From contig NZ_JBQCHS010000003.1 in the NCBI RefSeq assembly GCF_051954455.1, forward strand, positions 48,118 to 112,117: a stretch of DNA of 64,000 bases, in the 5' to 3' direction. Below, in pieces: positions 52,364 to 60,272 of the stretch. A model generated the notes under the pieces. It was not told the DNA's origin. It made no database searches and saw nothing but the letters and a program-made list of their open reading frames with translations. The DNA is from Pseudolysinimonas sp051954455 (GTDB taxonomy: Bacteria; Actinomycetota; Actinomycetes; Actinomycetales; Microbacteriaceae). Both the position numbers and the translations under genes were made by a program. Positions within the stretch are counted from its first letter, which is position 1. Each line of letters begins with the position of its first letter.

Positions 52364-52380
52364 TCGACGCGCCTATGAAC

Positions 52381-52422
52381 ACGCCGAGAGCCCGACCCCC
52401 TCGGGGACCGGGCTCTCGGCGT
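52381..52422 (-). terminator. Terminator of the HAD phosphatase gene
   Basis: ACGCCGAGAGCCCG (52381-52394) pairs perfectly with CGGGCTCTCGGCGT (52409-52422), a 14-base stem 13 bases after the minus-strand stop at 52436. Confidence 0.8.
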
Positions 52423-52435
52423 CAGCGGGTGCCGA

Positions 52436-54073
52436 CTACGGCAGGTAGTACGTCGGGTTCGGCAGCTTCACGTCGAAGAACGCGTGACCGCCGATCAGGT
52501 CGCTGTACTGGTCGCCCAGGTTCGCGATGATCCGATACTTCCCGCCCGCCTTGGTCTCGAGGTACGCGCGGGTACCCGACTTGTACTCGATGGTGGTGCA
52601 GGTCGCCCCGGCGGCGCAGTTCAGATAGGCGGGCTTCTGCCCGGCCGGGAACTTGGTGAAGTAGTTCGACGAGCCGAAGCCCTCGTACCCGACCTTTGTC
52701 ACGTTCTCGATCGAGGCCGCCTTCTGCGCATCGCTGCGGCCGGTGATGCCGATCGGGGTGCAGCCCGCGGCCTTCACCGCGTTCTCGAACCCGACCATGC
52801 CGGGCGTCGCCGGGAAGACCTCGTTGAGGACGTCCTGGTTGTTCTGCGCCGGGTCGAAGTTGAAATGCATGACCGAGACCTCGCGGTCGTAGGTCTCGAG
52901 CATCGTGTCGTCGGTGTCGAAGATGACGGCCGGCTTCTGGTGCAGCTTCTTGCCGACGAAGCAGAGCGCCGAGATCTTCGCCAGGTTCTGGCGCTGGATC
53001 CTCTGCATCTCCGAGATGTACGGCGAGCTGATCTTGTTGGCGATGCCGGTGCCGGGGTCGCCGTAGTAGGTCGCGATCGTCTTCTTGACGGAGTCGATGT
53101 TCGGGATGCCCTCACCGCCCTGCGTCGTGCCGGAGGAGCCGTCCGCCTTCATCTCGAAGTGCGTGCGCGGTGCGAGCTGCGGCTCGTCCACGCCCGGGAG
53201 GTCGGGGGACGGGAGGTAGTAGGTCGGGTTCGGGAGCTTCTGGTTCTGCTCCGTGTAACCACCCTGGAGGTCGGAGAACTGGTCCCCGACGTTGAGCGCG
53301 ATCTCGTAGCCGAGGTCCTGCTCGATGTGCTTGCGGGTGTTGGCCTTGTACTCCACCGTCGTGCAGGTCGCCGTCGCGCACGTCACGTAGGACGGCTGCG
53401 CACCGGGCGCCCACTTGGTGAAGTAGTTGTCGGTCGTGAAACCGGTGTAGCCGACCTTGGCCACGTTCTCGATCGACGCCTGCTGCTGCGCGGCGCTGCG
53501 GCCCGTGATCCCGAAGATCGCGAAGCCTGCATTCTGCGCCGCCTTGACGAACGCGGGCATCGCCGGGGTCGCGGGGAACACCTCGTTCAGCACGTCCTGG
53601 TTGTTCAGGGCGGGGTCGAAGTTGAAGTGCATCGCCGCGACCTCGCGGTCGTAGGTCATGAGCATGGTGTCGTCGGTGTCGAGCACGATCGCGGGCTTCT
53701 TGCCGGTGGCGGCGGCCTGCGCGTAGAGGGCGGGGAGCTCCGCCGTGAGCTTCTGCGCGATCCCGCTCATCTCGGCGATGTAGGGGGAGCTCGTCTTGTT
53801 GGCGATACCGGTGCCGGGGTCGCCGTAGTACGCGGCGATCGTCTTCTTGACGACGTCGATGTTCGGGATGCCCTCGCCGCCCTGGGTGGCGCCGCTCGAC
53901 CCGTCGGGCGCCATCGTGAACTGCGTGCGCGGCGTCAGGCTGCTGTCATGCCCGAAGTTCGCCTGGCTCGTCGGCGATGCGGTGGCCGGCGCCGTACCGG
54001 CGAACAGGGCGCCGGCGGCGAGCGCGGCGGTGGCGACGCCGACCAGGGCGGCGCGGAGCGGACGTTTCGACAT
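52436..54073 (-). CDS. Secreted tandem HAD-superfamily acid phosphatase
   Basis: A 545-residue exported protein made of two near-identical halves. A signal peptide (about 1-32) precedes repeat 1 (about 48-288) and repeat 2 (about 301-545). Each begins PRT(Q/H)F, includes GGEGIPNID and YYGDPGTGIANK, carries the HAD nucleophile motif DTDDT (Asp132/134 and Asp386/388), and ends KLPNPTYYLP. The fold matches HAD subfamily IIIB (plant vegetative-storage/acid-phosphatase-like) enzymes, which dephosphorylate small substrates outside the cell. AGAGGGG precedes ATG 54073. All key aspartates are kept in both halves, so both may be active. Confidence 0.87.
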   Translation of the reverse strand: MSKRPLRAALVGVATAALAAGALFAGTAPATASPTSQANFGHDSSLTPRTQFTMAPDGSSGATQGGEGIPNIDVVKKTIAAYYGDPGTGIANKTSSPYIAEMSGIAQKLTAELPALYAQAAATGKKPAIVLDTDDTMLMTYDREVAAMHFNFDPALNNQDVLNEVFPATPAMPAFVKAAQNAGFAIFGITGRSAAQQQASIENVAKVGYTGFTTDNYFTKWAPGAQPSYVTCATATCTTVEYKANTRKHIEQDLGYEIALNVGDQFSDLQGGYTEQNQKLPNPTYYLPSPDLPGVDEPQLAPRTHFEMKADGSSGTTQGGEGIPNIDSVKKTIATYYGDPGTGIANKISSPYISEMQRIQRQNLAKISALCFVGKKLHQKPAVIFDTDDTMLETYDREVSVMHFNFDPAQNNQDVLNEVFPATPGMVGFENAVKAAGCTPIGITGRSDAQKAASIENVTKVGYEGFGSSNYFTKFPAGQKPAYLNCAAGATCTTIEYKSGTRAYLETKAGGKYRIIANLGDQYSDLIGGHAFFDVKLPNPTYYLP

Positions 54074-54173
54074 GAACCCCTCTTCCAGTCGTTCCACCCC
54101 CGAACGAGGGTCATTGTCGAACCTAGGGCGCACCGGTGACGGACACCACCCCCGCATGGGTAAACTCTCTCCC

Positions 54174-54263
54174 GGTACCGTGTCCGAGCGGCCGAAGGAG
54201 CATGTCTCGAAAACATGTGATGGTTCACGCCATCCGTGGGTTCAAATCCCACCGGTACCGCCA
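54174..54263 (+). tRNA. tRNA-Ser (CGA)
   Basis: A 90-base long-variable-arm tRNA: 5' GGTACCG pairs with CGGTACC, then discriminator G and encoded CCA. The anticodon loop CTCGAAA between CATGT and ACATG gives CGA. Confidence 0.95.
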
Positions 54264-54267
54264 GCCG

Positions 54268-54300
54268 AGAGCCCCGGAATCGTTGAGATTCTGGGGCTCT
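54268..54300 (+). terminator. Terminator of tRNA-Ser
   Basis: AGAGCCCCGGAATC (54268-54281) pairs with GATTCTGGGGCTCT (54287-54300) with one G-T pair, around GTTGA and followed by TT, five bases after the tRNA. Confidence 0.85.
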
Positions 54301-54511
54301 TGCCGTCCCTCAGCGCCAGTTCCTCCACAAGACGCCCACAGCGTGTCTGGGGCAGCAGCCATTCTGGCCAGATGAAGGCCGAATCGCCCCATGTCTGTAA
54401 GGACAGCAAGATCAGGTTTGAGCGGCTGGACGCGTTCGCGAACGCCATACCGGGCCGTTACGGGCTGCAGACCATGTGCGAGGCAGGCGGCCTCTCCAAC
54501 GCCTTCTGGTC
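54301..54511 (+). other. Low-GC relic segment downstream of tRNA-Ser
   Basis: About 210 bases with visibly lower GC than the surroundings and no complete gene. One frame reads MKAESPHVCKDSKIRFERLD and continues for about 30 residues before turning into frameshifted sequence, so it may be a fragment of a foreign gene. The position immediately 3' of a tRNA gene is a classical integration site. Confidence 0.4.
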
Positions 54512-54754
54512 TGCGAGGCCTCGCGGGACTGGTACGTGGCGAAGGGCCATCCGGCGACGTTCGATCTCGCCAAGGTGCTGCAGAACACGATGATCCTGGT
54601 GCGGGCGGGCGCCGGCTACCGCCTGGATGAGGTGGACACCTCGGGGACGCCGTGCGACGCGACCGGTGCTCCGATCGGGCGGTTCAGCCCTCGGCCGACG
54701 CCTCCCTCCTCGCTGCAGAAGAGCGACGTCGTCTCGCCGAAGGGAAGCAACTGA
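54512..54754 (+). pseudogene. C-terminal fragment of a paralogue of the next lipoprotein
   Basis: The reading CEASRDWYVAKGHPATFDLA ... GTPCDATGAPIGRFSPRPTP closely parallels the C-terminal third of the lipoprotein encoded directly downstream (CDASRDWYRTARHKPAYDLT ... GTRCDATGAAIGRFSPTPAL). The N-terminal two-thirds, including signal peptide and lipobox, are missing; foreign-looking sequence stands in their place. Its TGA overlaps the ATG of the intact copy (TGATG). Confidence 0.7.
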
Positions 54755-55380
54755 TGAACCGTGGCATCACCGTCTCCGTCGCCGGTCTCGTGACTATCGC
54801 GCTGCTGCTGGCCCTGGCGGGCTGCTCGGGCCCCGGGCATCCCGCCGCGCCGAAGGTCGTCTGGAGTGTGGGCGTCGAGTCGGCACTCGCGACGGATCCC
54901 GCGGTGCGCGCAGTGCGGGCCGCCGATGTCGCGTGGGCGACGGCGGTGGTCACGCGCGACTTCTCGCGCGCCGATCTGCGCAAGACGGAGAGCTCGACGC
55001 TCATCGCGCACCAGCACAACGGCTACGTCACCAACTACGCCGGCACCGACGTGCCGACCTACACGCTCCCCGGGCCGTCGATCCAACTGCCGGTCTCGGT
55101 GAAGAACACCCCCGAGGGTGCCACGGTCGTCGTCTGCGATGCGTCGCGGGACTGGTACCGGACCGCGCGGCACAAGCCCGCGTATGACCTGACATTCGCG
55201 GCGAACCTCTCGATGACCCTGAAGAGGTCCGGAGACTCCTTCAAGCTCGTGGACATGCAGGCCCTGGGCACCCGCTGCGATGCGACCGGCGCCGCGATCG
55301 GCAGGTTCTCGCCGACCCCGGCGCTGCCCGCCTCCGTCGGCAAGGGCGACGTCATCCCGCCGAAGAAGCCTGCTCCGTGA
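54754..55380 (+). CDS. Lipoprotein of unknown function
   Basis: A 208-residue lipoprotein with hydrophobic signal and lipobox LAGC (Cys about residue 25), then a domain with conserved-looking VCDASRDWYR and CDATGAAIGRFSPTP, and a Pro/Lys tail. The two cysteines of the mature domain are also kept in the truncated copy upstream. I do not recognise a named family. ATG 54754 has GAAGGGAAG about ten bases before it, within the end of the pseudogene. Confidence 0.78.
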   Translation: MNRGITVSVAGLVTIALLLALAGCSGPGHPAAPKVVWSVGVESALATDPAVRAVRAADVAWATAVVTRDFSRADLRKTESSTLIAHQHNGYVTNYAGTDVPTYTLPGPSIQLPVSVKNTPEGATVVVCDASRDWYRTARHKPAYDLTFAANLSMTLKRSGDSFKLVDMQALGTRCDATGAAIGRFSPTPALPASVGKGDVIPPKKPAP

Positions 55381-55701
55381 GCGCCCGGTCCGATTCGATC
55401 GACTGGCATCGCGCTGTGCACTGTCTGCATCGACTACAGCGACGGCGCCGCCCCGGGCCGGCCCGTCTACGAGCGTCCCCAGATGCCGGCTTCCCGATCG
55501 CCGGTTGACCGAGGTCGACCTGCTGGGGTGCGGCCGGACGAGGGGTGACCCGGTTGCCGGATCCGGCGGCCCGATGCCAGCGCTTTCGGAACGTGAGATC
55601 GGTGGTGTCGGCGTCGACGACGGCAGCGCCGCCGAGAGCGCAGATGCGCAGGAGGACGGTGTCCCCGTCGGTGGTGGTGATCGCGGCGGGCGCGAGGCTG
55701 C
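55381..55701 (-). other. Intergenic region with a possible coding relic
   Basis: No gene with a normal start is seen in these 321 bases. On the minus strand, about 55500-55690, one frame reads protein-like sequence (TTDGDTVLLRICALGGAAVV then DADTTDLTFRKRWH) without a start codon and dissolves into Arg-rich text, suggesting a decayed gene end. Otherwise I see nothing in it. Confidence 0.25.
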
Positions 55702-57051
55702 TCACTCGCCGAATGACCCGGTCGAGGCCTTGAGCGCCGGCACCGTGGTCGTCCGCAGATCGCGTCCGCGGGTCTCGCCCCCGATCAGCAGCGCGACGAT
55801 ACCGATGAGGCAGGCCGCGATGATGAAGATCGACACGAGCCACGACGCGCCGCCGACGGCCGCGACGAGTGCGACGGCGATGAGCGGGGTGGTCCCGGCG
55901 GTGAGGGCACCCGCGACTTCGCGCGCGAACGCGAGCCCCGTCAGGCGGGCGGAGCCCGTGAAGAGTTCCGCGAAGTACGCCGCCTGAGGCCCGAACATGG
56001 CCCCGATGCCGATTCCGAGGCTCAGCACGATGGCGAGGGTGATGGTGAACGGCGCGCGCCCTCCGTCGATCAGCCAGAAGTAGGGGAACGCGAACAGGGC
56101 CGAGAACACCATCCCGGTGAGGATCACCGGTCGGCGGCCGACCCGGTCGGAGAGGAGCCCGAACAGCGGCAGCGACACGACGGTCACGGCGGTTCCGATC
56201 GTCGTCGCCATGGGGCCGATCGAGTTCGCGAGCTTGAGGTTGCCGACCAGGTAGGCCGTGATGAAGGCGAGGTTGATCGAGGAGACGACGTTCTGCGGGG
56301 TCTGCGTCAGGACCAGCAGGAGCATGCCGCGCTTCTCGCGGAGGAACACGTCCTTCACGGGGGAGCGGGGGGCCTTCTCCTCGGCCTGCAACTCGAGGAA
56401 GGCGGGGCTCTCGGCGAGCCGCAGTCGGATGACGAGCGCGATGACCACGACGATGATGCTGAGGCCGTAGGCGATCCGCCATCCCCATCCCAGGAACTGC
56501 TGCTCGGGCAGCTTGCTCACCAGCGCGAAGACGCCGGATGCGAGCAGCAGGCCGATGTAGACGCCCGAGGACGGCCAGGCGCCGTGCAGGCCGCGCCGGC
56601 GAGGATCCGCGTTCTCGACCGAGAAGACGGCGGCCCCGCCGAACTCCGCTCCTGCGCCGAGTCCCTGCACGAGCCGCAGGACGACCAGGAGGATCGGGGA
56701 GAGGATGCCGACCTGCTGATACGTGGGCAGCAGGGCCATGAGGAAGCTGGCGATCCCCATGACCAGCAGCGTCACGACGAGGACGCGCTTCCGGCCGATC
56801 ACGTCGCCGAGCCGCCCGAAGACGAGACCGCCGAGCGGACGCACGAAGTAGCCGAAGGCGAAGGTCGTGAAGGCGGCGAGCGTCGATGCGGTGGGGTTGC
56901 CGGTCACGAACACGATCCGGTTGAAGACCAGGGCGGCGGCGGTCCCGTAGAGGTAGAAGTCGTACCACTCGAGGGCGGATCCGACCAGGGACGCGGCGGC
57001 GACCCCGAAGGTGCTGTTGCGTCGCGGAAGCGTGGTGGCTGGTGCTGACAT
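55702..57051 (-). CDS. MFS transporter, metabolite:proton symporter (MHS) type
   Basis: A 449-residue transporter with twelve hydrophobic segments. The MHS signature is GSALEWYDFYLYG near residue 27, and RPLGGLVFGRLGDVIGRKRVL and LSDRVGRRPVI are the two loop-2-type motifs. MHS members carry sugar acids, dicarboxylates, shikimate, proline and similar solutes with protons. AAGGAC lies just before ATG 57051. A palindrome at 57094-57114 matching the one before the catabolic genes places it under the same GntR-type regulator. Confidence 0.9.
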   Translation of the reverse strand: MSAPATTLPRRNSTFGVAAASLVGSALEWYDFYLYGTAAALVFNRIVFVTGNPTASTLAAFTTFAFGYFVRPLGGLVFGRLGDVIGRKRVLVVTLLVMGIASFLMALLPTYQQVGILSPILLVVLRLVQGLGAGAEFGGAAVFSVENADPRRRGLHGAWPSSGVYIGLLLASGVFALVSKLPEQQFLGWGWRIAYGLSIIVVVIALVIRLRLAESPAFLELQAEEKAPRSPVKDVFLREKRGMLLLVLTQTPQNVVSSINLAFITAYLVGNLKLANSIGPMATTIGTAVTVVSLPLFGLLSDRVGRRPVILTGMVFSALFAFPYFWLIDGGRAPFTITLAIVLSLGIGIGAMFGPQAAYFAELFTGSARLTGLAFAREVAGALTAGTTPLIAVALVAAVGGASWLVSIFIIAACLIGIVALLIGGETRGRDLRTTTVPALKASTGSFGE

Positions 57052-57093
57052 CGTCGTCCTTCCATGTCCGCCCCCGCGATCCGCGGCGGCGCG

Positions 57094-57114
57094 ATTCCAT
57101 AGATCCTATAGAAT
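57094..57114. promoter_or_regulatory. GntR/FCD-type operator before the MFS gene
   Basis: A 21-base imperfect palindrome with arms ATTC/GAAT and ATAG/CTAT, containing AGATCCTATAG, which is identical to the first eleven bases of the perfect palindrome at 57974-57989. It lies 43 bases before the transporter start codon. Confidence 0.6.
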
Positions 57115-57226
57115 TACGGAGCCGGCGTCGATGAATGCCATCGCGTAGCGGGAGCGCCCTGTGCGCCGCGCATCGCGATCGAGGACCCGCACGGCCCGCC
57201 CGTGACCGGCGAGGACCGGCCGGCGG

Positions 57227-57910
57227 TCAGTGCGAGCCGTCGAACGCGCTGAGAACGCGGGCGCGCGATCCCTCGATGTGGACGCGCATGGCCTTCTCCG
57301 CGGCGCGCGCATCGCCCGCCTCGATCGCCGAGGTGATCGCGGCGTGCTCGCGGATGGTGTGCGCGCCGTAGGTGCCTCGGTAGGCGAGGCGCGTCACGTG
57401 GAGGTGGGCGTGGGTGCGGGCGAACGCCTGCCGCACCGTCTCGTTGCCGGCGGCGCGCAGCACGAGGTCATGGAATCGCGTGTCGTGTACCGAGAGCTCC
57501 TGATACGAGATCTCCTCGTCGCCGGCGATGCCGGTCGCGCCGTCCACCTCGCGGCGCACCTCGGCGACGGCCGCCGCGTCGTGCGCCTTCGCCGCGCGCG
57601 CGGCGGACGGCGGCTCGATCATCAGCCGCAGGTCGTAGAGCTCGTCGACCTGTCGTTCCGTGAGCAGCTCGGTCGTCCGATATCCCTTGAGGGGCAGCTT
57701 CAGCACGAGGTCGTCGGATTCGAGCCGGGCGAGCGATTCGCGGACCGGCGTCGCCGAGACGTCGAGCTGTCGGGCGATCTCCTCGATGTTGATCCGGGTG
57801 CCCGGGGGGATCGCACTCGACATGATGAGCGTCCGCAGCCGCGAGTAGATCTCGTCGGCCAGCATCTGCCGAGGCTGCAGTGCTCCGACGACGTCGACCA
57901 GGGAGTCCAT
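57227..57910 (-). CDS. GntR family regulator with FCD domain
   Basis: A 227-residue regulator. The winged helix is at about 18-80 (ADEIYSRLRTLIMSSAIPPGTRINIEEIARQLDVSATPVRESLARLE), and an all-helical FCD ligand domain follows (DLRLMIEPPSAARAA; HDTRFHDLVLRAAGN; HAAITSAIEAGD, holding the metal-binding Asp/His set). FCD regulators usually sense sugar acids or other carboxylates and repress their catabolic genes. It sits between the transporter and the dehydratase operon, both carrying the same palindrome. Confidence 0.9.
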   Translation of the reverse strand: MDSLVDVVGALQPRQMLADEIYSRLRTLIMSSAIPPGTRINIEEIARQLDVSATPVRESLARLESDDLVLKLPLKGYRTTELLTERQVDELYDLRLMIEPPSAARAAKAHDAAAVAEVRREVDGATGIAGDEEISYQELSVHDTRFHDLVLRAAGNETVRQAFARTHAHLHVTRLAYRGTYGAHTIREHAAITSAIEAGDARAAEKAMRVHIEGSRARVLSAFDGSH

Positions 57911-58207
57911 GGCCGCTCCGTCCTGACGCCCTTCTTGACAAGCACGTCGCGCCCAGTAGCTTAGTCTCGTGAAAGATCCTATAGGATCTATTCAGCTCTT
58001 GAGGCGCATCAGGATTGGGGGCCTCGACCACGGCATGCGCAGGGAGAAGCCGGGCGTGATCGTCGGCTCGGGCTGCCTTCATCGCCACGAAAGACGACGC
58101 CACCACCGACGACGCGGTGCGCGGGGTGGCGACGAAGCGCTCCAGAAGGGCGTCCAGACCGCATACCTGAACTGCACGTAGTCCCGCCGGCATCCCACGG
58201 AGTCCTC
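57911..58207. other. Intergenic region between regulator and catabolic operon
   Basis: About 297 bases. It contains the perfect palindrome at 57974-57989 and presumably the operon promoter. The remainder (about 58010-58190) has short open frames but none that looks like a gene. Confidence 0.4.
57974..57989. promoter_or_regulatory. GntR/FCD-type operator before the catabolic operon
   Basis: AGATCCTATAGGATCT is a perfect 16-base palindrome lying 64 bases before the regulator start and well upstream of the dehydratase gene, so it could act on both directions. Confidence 0.65.
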
Positions 58208-59296
58208 ATGCCCCTCATCACCGCCGCCCGCGCGTACCTGGTCGACCTCGAGGTCGAGACGGTCCGCACCGATGCCCTGCAGACGTTCGTCAAGCAGGAG
58301 ACGCTGTTCGTCGAGATCGACACCGACGACGGCCTCACGGGCACCGGGTACTCCTACACGATCGGGACGGGTGGTCGCGCGACGCTGTCGATGCTGCGCG
58401 ACCACCTGATCCCGCTGCTGCCCGGGCTCGACGCCGCCTCCACCGAGACGGTCTGGCGCACGCTGTTCCTGCACACCAAGGCCACCACCGTGGGCGTCAT
58501 CACGGCGCTGGCGCTCGCGGCGGTCGACACCGCGATCTGGGATCTCAAGAGCCGGCGGGAGGGCCTTCCGCTCTGGCAGGTCGCTGGCGGCCATCGACCG
58601 GAGGTGCCGCTCTACGACACCGAGGGAGGCTGGCTGCAGCTCTCGGTCGACGAGCTCGTCCGCGGGGCGGCCGCGTCGCGCGACGCCGGATGGCGCGGCG
58701 TCAAGGTGAAGATCGGCAAGCCCGACCCGCACGAGGATCTCGAGCGACTCGTGGCCGTGCGCTCGGTCATCGGGCCGGGCATGGACCTCATGGTCGACGC
58801 CAACCAGTCGCTCACCTCGGCCGACGCGATCCGGCGTGCGCACATCCTCGAGCCGGTCGACCTGTTCTGGATCGAGGAACCACTGCCCGCGGAAGACGTG
58901 GCCGGTCACGAGCGCCTCGCCGCCGCCACGCCGACGCCGATCGCGGTGGGCGAGTCGATCTACTCGGTGGGGCAGTTCCGCGAGTACCTGCAGCGCGGGG
59001 CCGCCGGGATCGTGCAGGTGGACGTGGCCCGGATCGGCGGGATCACCCCCTGGCTGAAGGTCGCCCACCTCGCGGAGGCGTTCAACGTCGAGGTGTGCCC
59101 GCACTTCCTCATGGAGCTGCACGTCAGCCTCACCGCCGCGGTGCCGAACGGGCGTTACGTCGAGCACATCCCGCAGCTGCGCGCCATCACGACGAACCGC
59201 ATCGAGATCCGCGACGGCGTCGCCGTGGCGCCCACCGCTCCCGGCCTCGGCATCGAGTGGGATCCTGACGCGGTGGACGATCGGCGGGTCGCGTGA
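58208..59296 (+). CDS. Enolase-superfamily sugar-acid dehydratase (mandelate racemase/MLE type)
   Basis: A 362-residue enolase-superfamily enzyme. The capping domain comes first; then the barrel shows the KxK motif (GVKVKIGKP), metal-binding Asp in MVDANQS, Glu in FWIEEPLP and GESIYS, and a His in CPHFLMELH. Dehydratases of L-fuconate, L-rhamnonate or galactonate have this pattern. With an FAH-type hydrolase, an SDR and a mutarotase in the same coupled operon, a sugar-acid dehydratase role is likely; the exact sugar is inferred. Confidence 0.85.
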   Translation: MPLITAARAYLVDLEVETVRTDALQTFVKQETLFVEIDTDDGLTGTGYSYTIGTGGRATLSMLRDHLIPLLPGLDAASTETVWRTLFLHTKATTVGVITALALAAVDTAIWDLKSRREGLPLWQVAGGHRPEVPLYDTEGGWLQLSVDELVRGAAASRDAGWRGVKVKIGKPDPHEDLERLVAVRSVIGPGMDLMVDANQSLTSADAIRRAHILEPVDLFWIEEPLPAEDVAGHERLAAATPTPIAVGESIYSVGQFREYLQRGAAGIVQVDVARIGGITPWLKVAHLAEAFNVEVCPHFLMELHVSLTAAVPNGRYVEHIPQLRAITTNRIEIRDGVAVAPTAPGLGIEWDPDAVDDRRVA

Positions 59297-59427
59297 GTTC
59301 CGCGCCCTCCGTCGCGCCGCCCCTCACGAGGATCGCCTCCGTCTACGCCCGCACCCGGCACCTCACCGAGATGATCACCCTCCAGTGCGTGATCCGGCTC
59401 ATCCACGGCAACGGGGCGACCCCATGA
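59293..59427 (+). CDS. Small unassigned ORF (44 aa) coupled at both ends
   Basis: Reading from GTG 59293, which overlaps the dehydratase stop as GTGA, gives 44 residues ending in TGA 59425-59427, which overlaps the FAH gene start as ATGA. The sequence (RIASVYARTRHLTEMITLQC) matches no family I know. It may be a remnant of a lost gene that now keeps translation running from one gene to the next, or a real small protein. Confidence 0.35.
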   Translation: MSSAPSVAPPLTRIASVYARTRHLTEMITLQCVIRLIHGNGATP

Positions 59428-60272
59428 GATTCGGACGGCTCGGTCCGATCGGCGACGAGATCCCGGTGCTCTTCGACGGCGACGCGATCCGCGATCTGCG
59501 CGGCGTCGTCGGCGCGCGAGGAGTGGACGCGGCGACGGTCGAACGCGTGCGGCCCGCCGCAGCGCGGGCGGGTCTCCCCCTGCTCGAGGGGGCGGACGGG
59601 CTCCGGACAGGGTCGCCGATCGCGCGGCCCGGGGCGATCTACTGCATCGGGATGAACTACGCGGCGCACGCCGCCGAATCGGGCTCGGAGCCGCCGACGT
59701 CGCCGGTGCTGTTCCTGAAACCGCCCAACACGGTCGTCGGACCGCACGACCCCGTGGCGATCCCTCGCGGCAGCACCCGGACCGACTGGGAGGTCGAGCT
59801 CGGCGTGGTGATCGGCCGGACCGCGCTCTACCTCGACTCGCCTGACCAGGCGCTCGACCACGTGCTCGGGTACGTCGCCGCCGACGACCTGTCGGAACGC
59901 GACTTCCAGCTCGTGCAGTCCGGCGGCCAATGGAGCAAGGGGAAGTCCGCCCCCGGGTTCACCCCGCTCGGTCCGTGGCTCGTGACGGGCGACGAGGTGG
60001 ACCCTCGCGACCTGCGGCTCACCAGCCGGGTCAACGGTGAGCCGCGGCAGGACTCGTCGACGCGGGACCTCATCTTCGACGTGCCCTATGTCATCTGGCA
60101 CCTCAGCCAGTACCTTCGGCTCGACCCCGGAGATCTCATCCTGACCGGAACCCCGGAGGGTGTCGCGCTCTCGGGACGCTTCCCGTACCTGACCGACGGG
60201 GACGTCGTCGAGGTCGAGATCGACGGGCTCGGTCGGCAGAGAACGCCGTTCACGGCGGAGATGAGACGATGA
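59424..60272 (+). CDS. FAH family hydrolase (2,4-diketo-3-deoxy-sugar-acid hydrolase-like)
   Basis: A 282-residue fumarylacetoacetate-hydrolase-family protein. The barrel has GMNYAAHAAESG, PVLFLKPPNTVVGP, the metal-binding Glu pair in DWEVELGVVIG, and the Asp in YVAADDLSERDFQ. KSAPGFTPLGPWLVT and GTPEGVALS close the site. In the non-phosphorylating L-fucose and L-rhamnose routes, such enzymes split 2,4-diketo-3-deoxy-fuconate/rhamnonate to pyruvate and lactate. ATG 59424 is chosen by its overlap with the small ORF; its stop overlaps the SDR start. Confidence 0.87.
   Translation: MRFGRLGPIGDEIPVLFDGDAIRDLRGVVGARGVDAATVERVRPAAARAGLPLLEGADGLRTGSPIARPGAIYCIGMNYAAHAAESGSEPPTSPVLFLKPPNTVVGPHDPVAIPRGSTRTDWEVELGVVIGRTALYLDSPDQALDHVLGYVAADDLSERDFQLVQSGGQWSKGKSAPGFTPLGPWLVTGDEVDPRDLRLTSRVNGEPRQDSSTRDLIFDVPYVIWHLSQYLRLDPGDLILTGTPEGVALSGRFPYLTDGDVVEVEIDGLGRQRTPFTAEMRR

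Noticed and set aside
57969..58181. 70-codon plus-strand frame starting in the GntR palindrome
   Set aside because: It begins inside the operator, lacks a ribosome-binding site and becomes Arg/His-rich; treated as non-coding.
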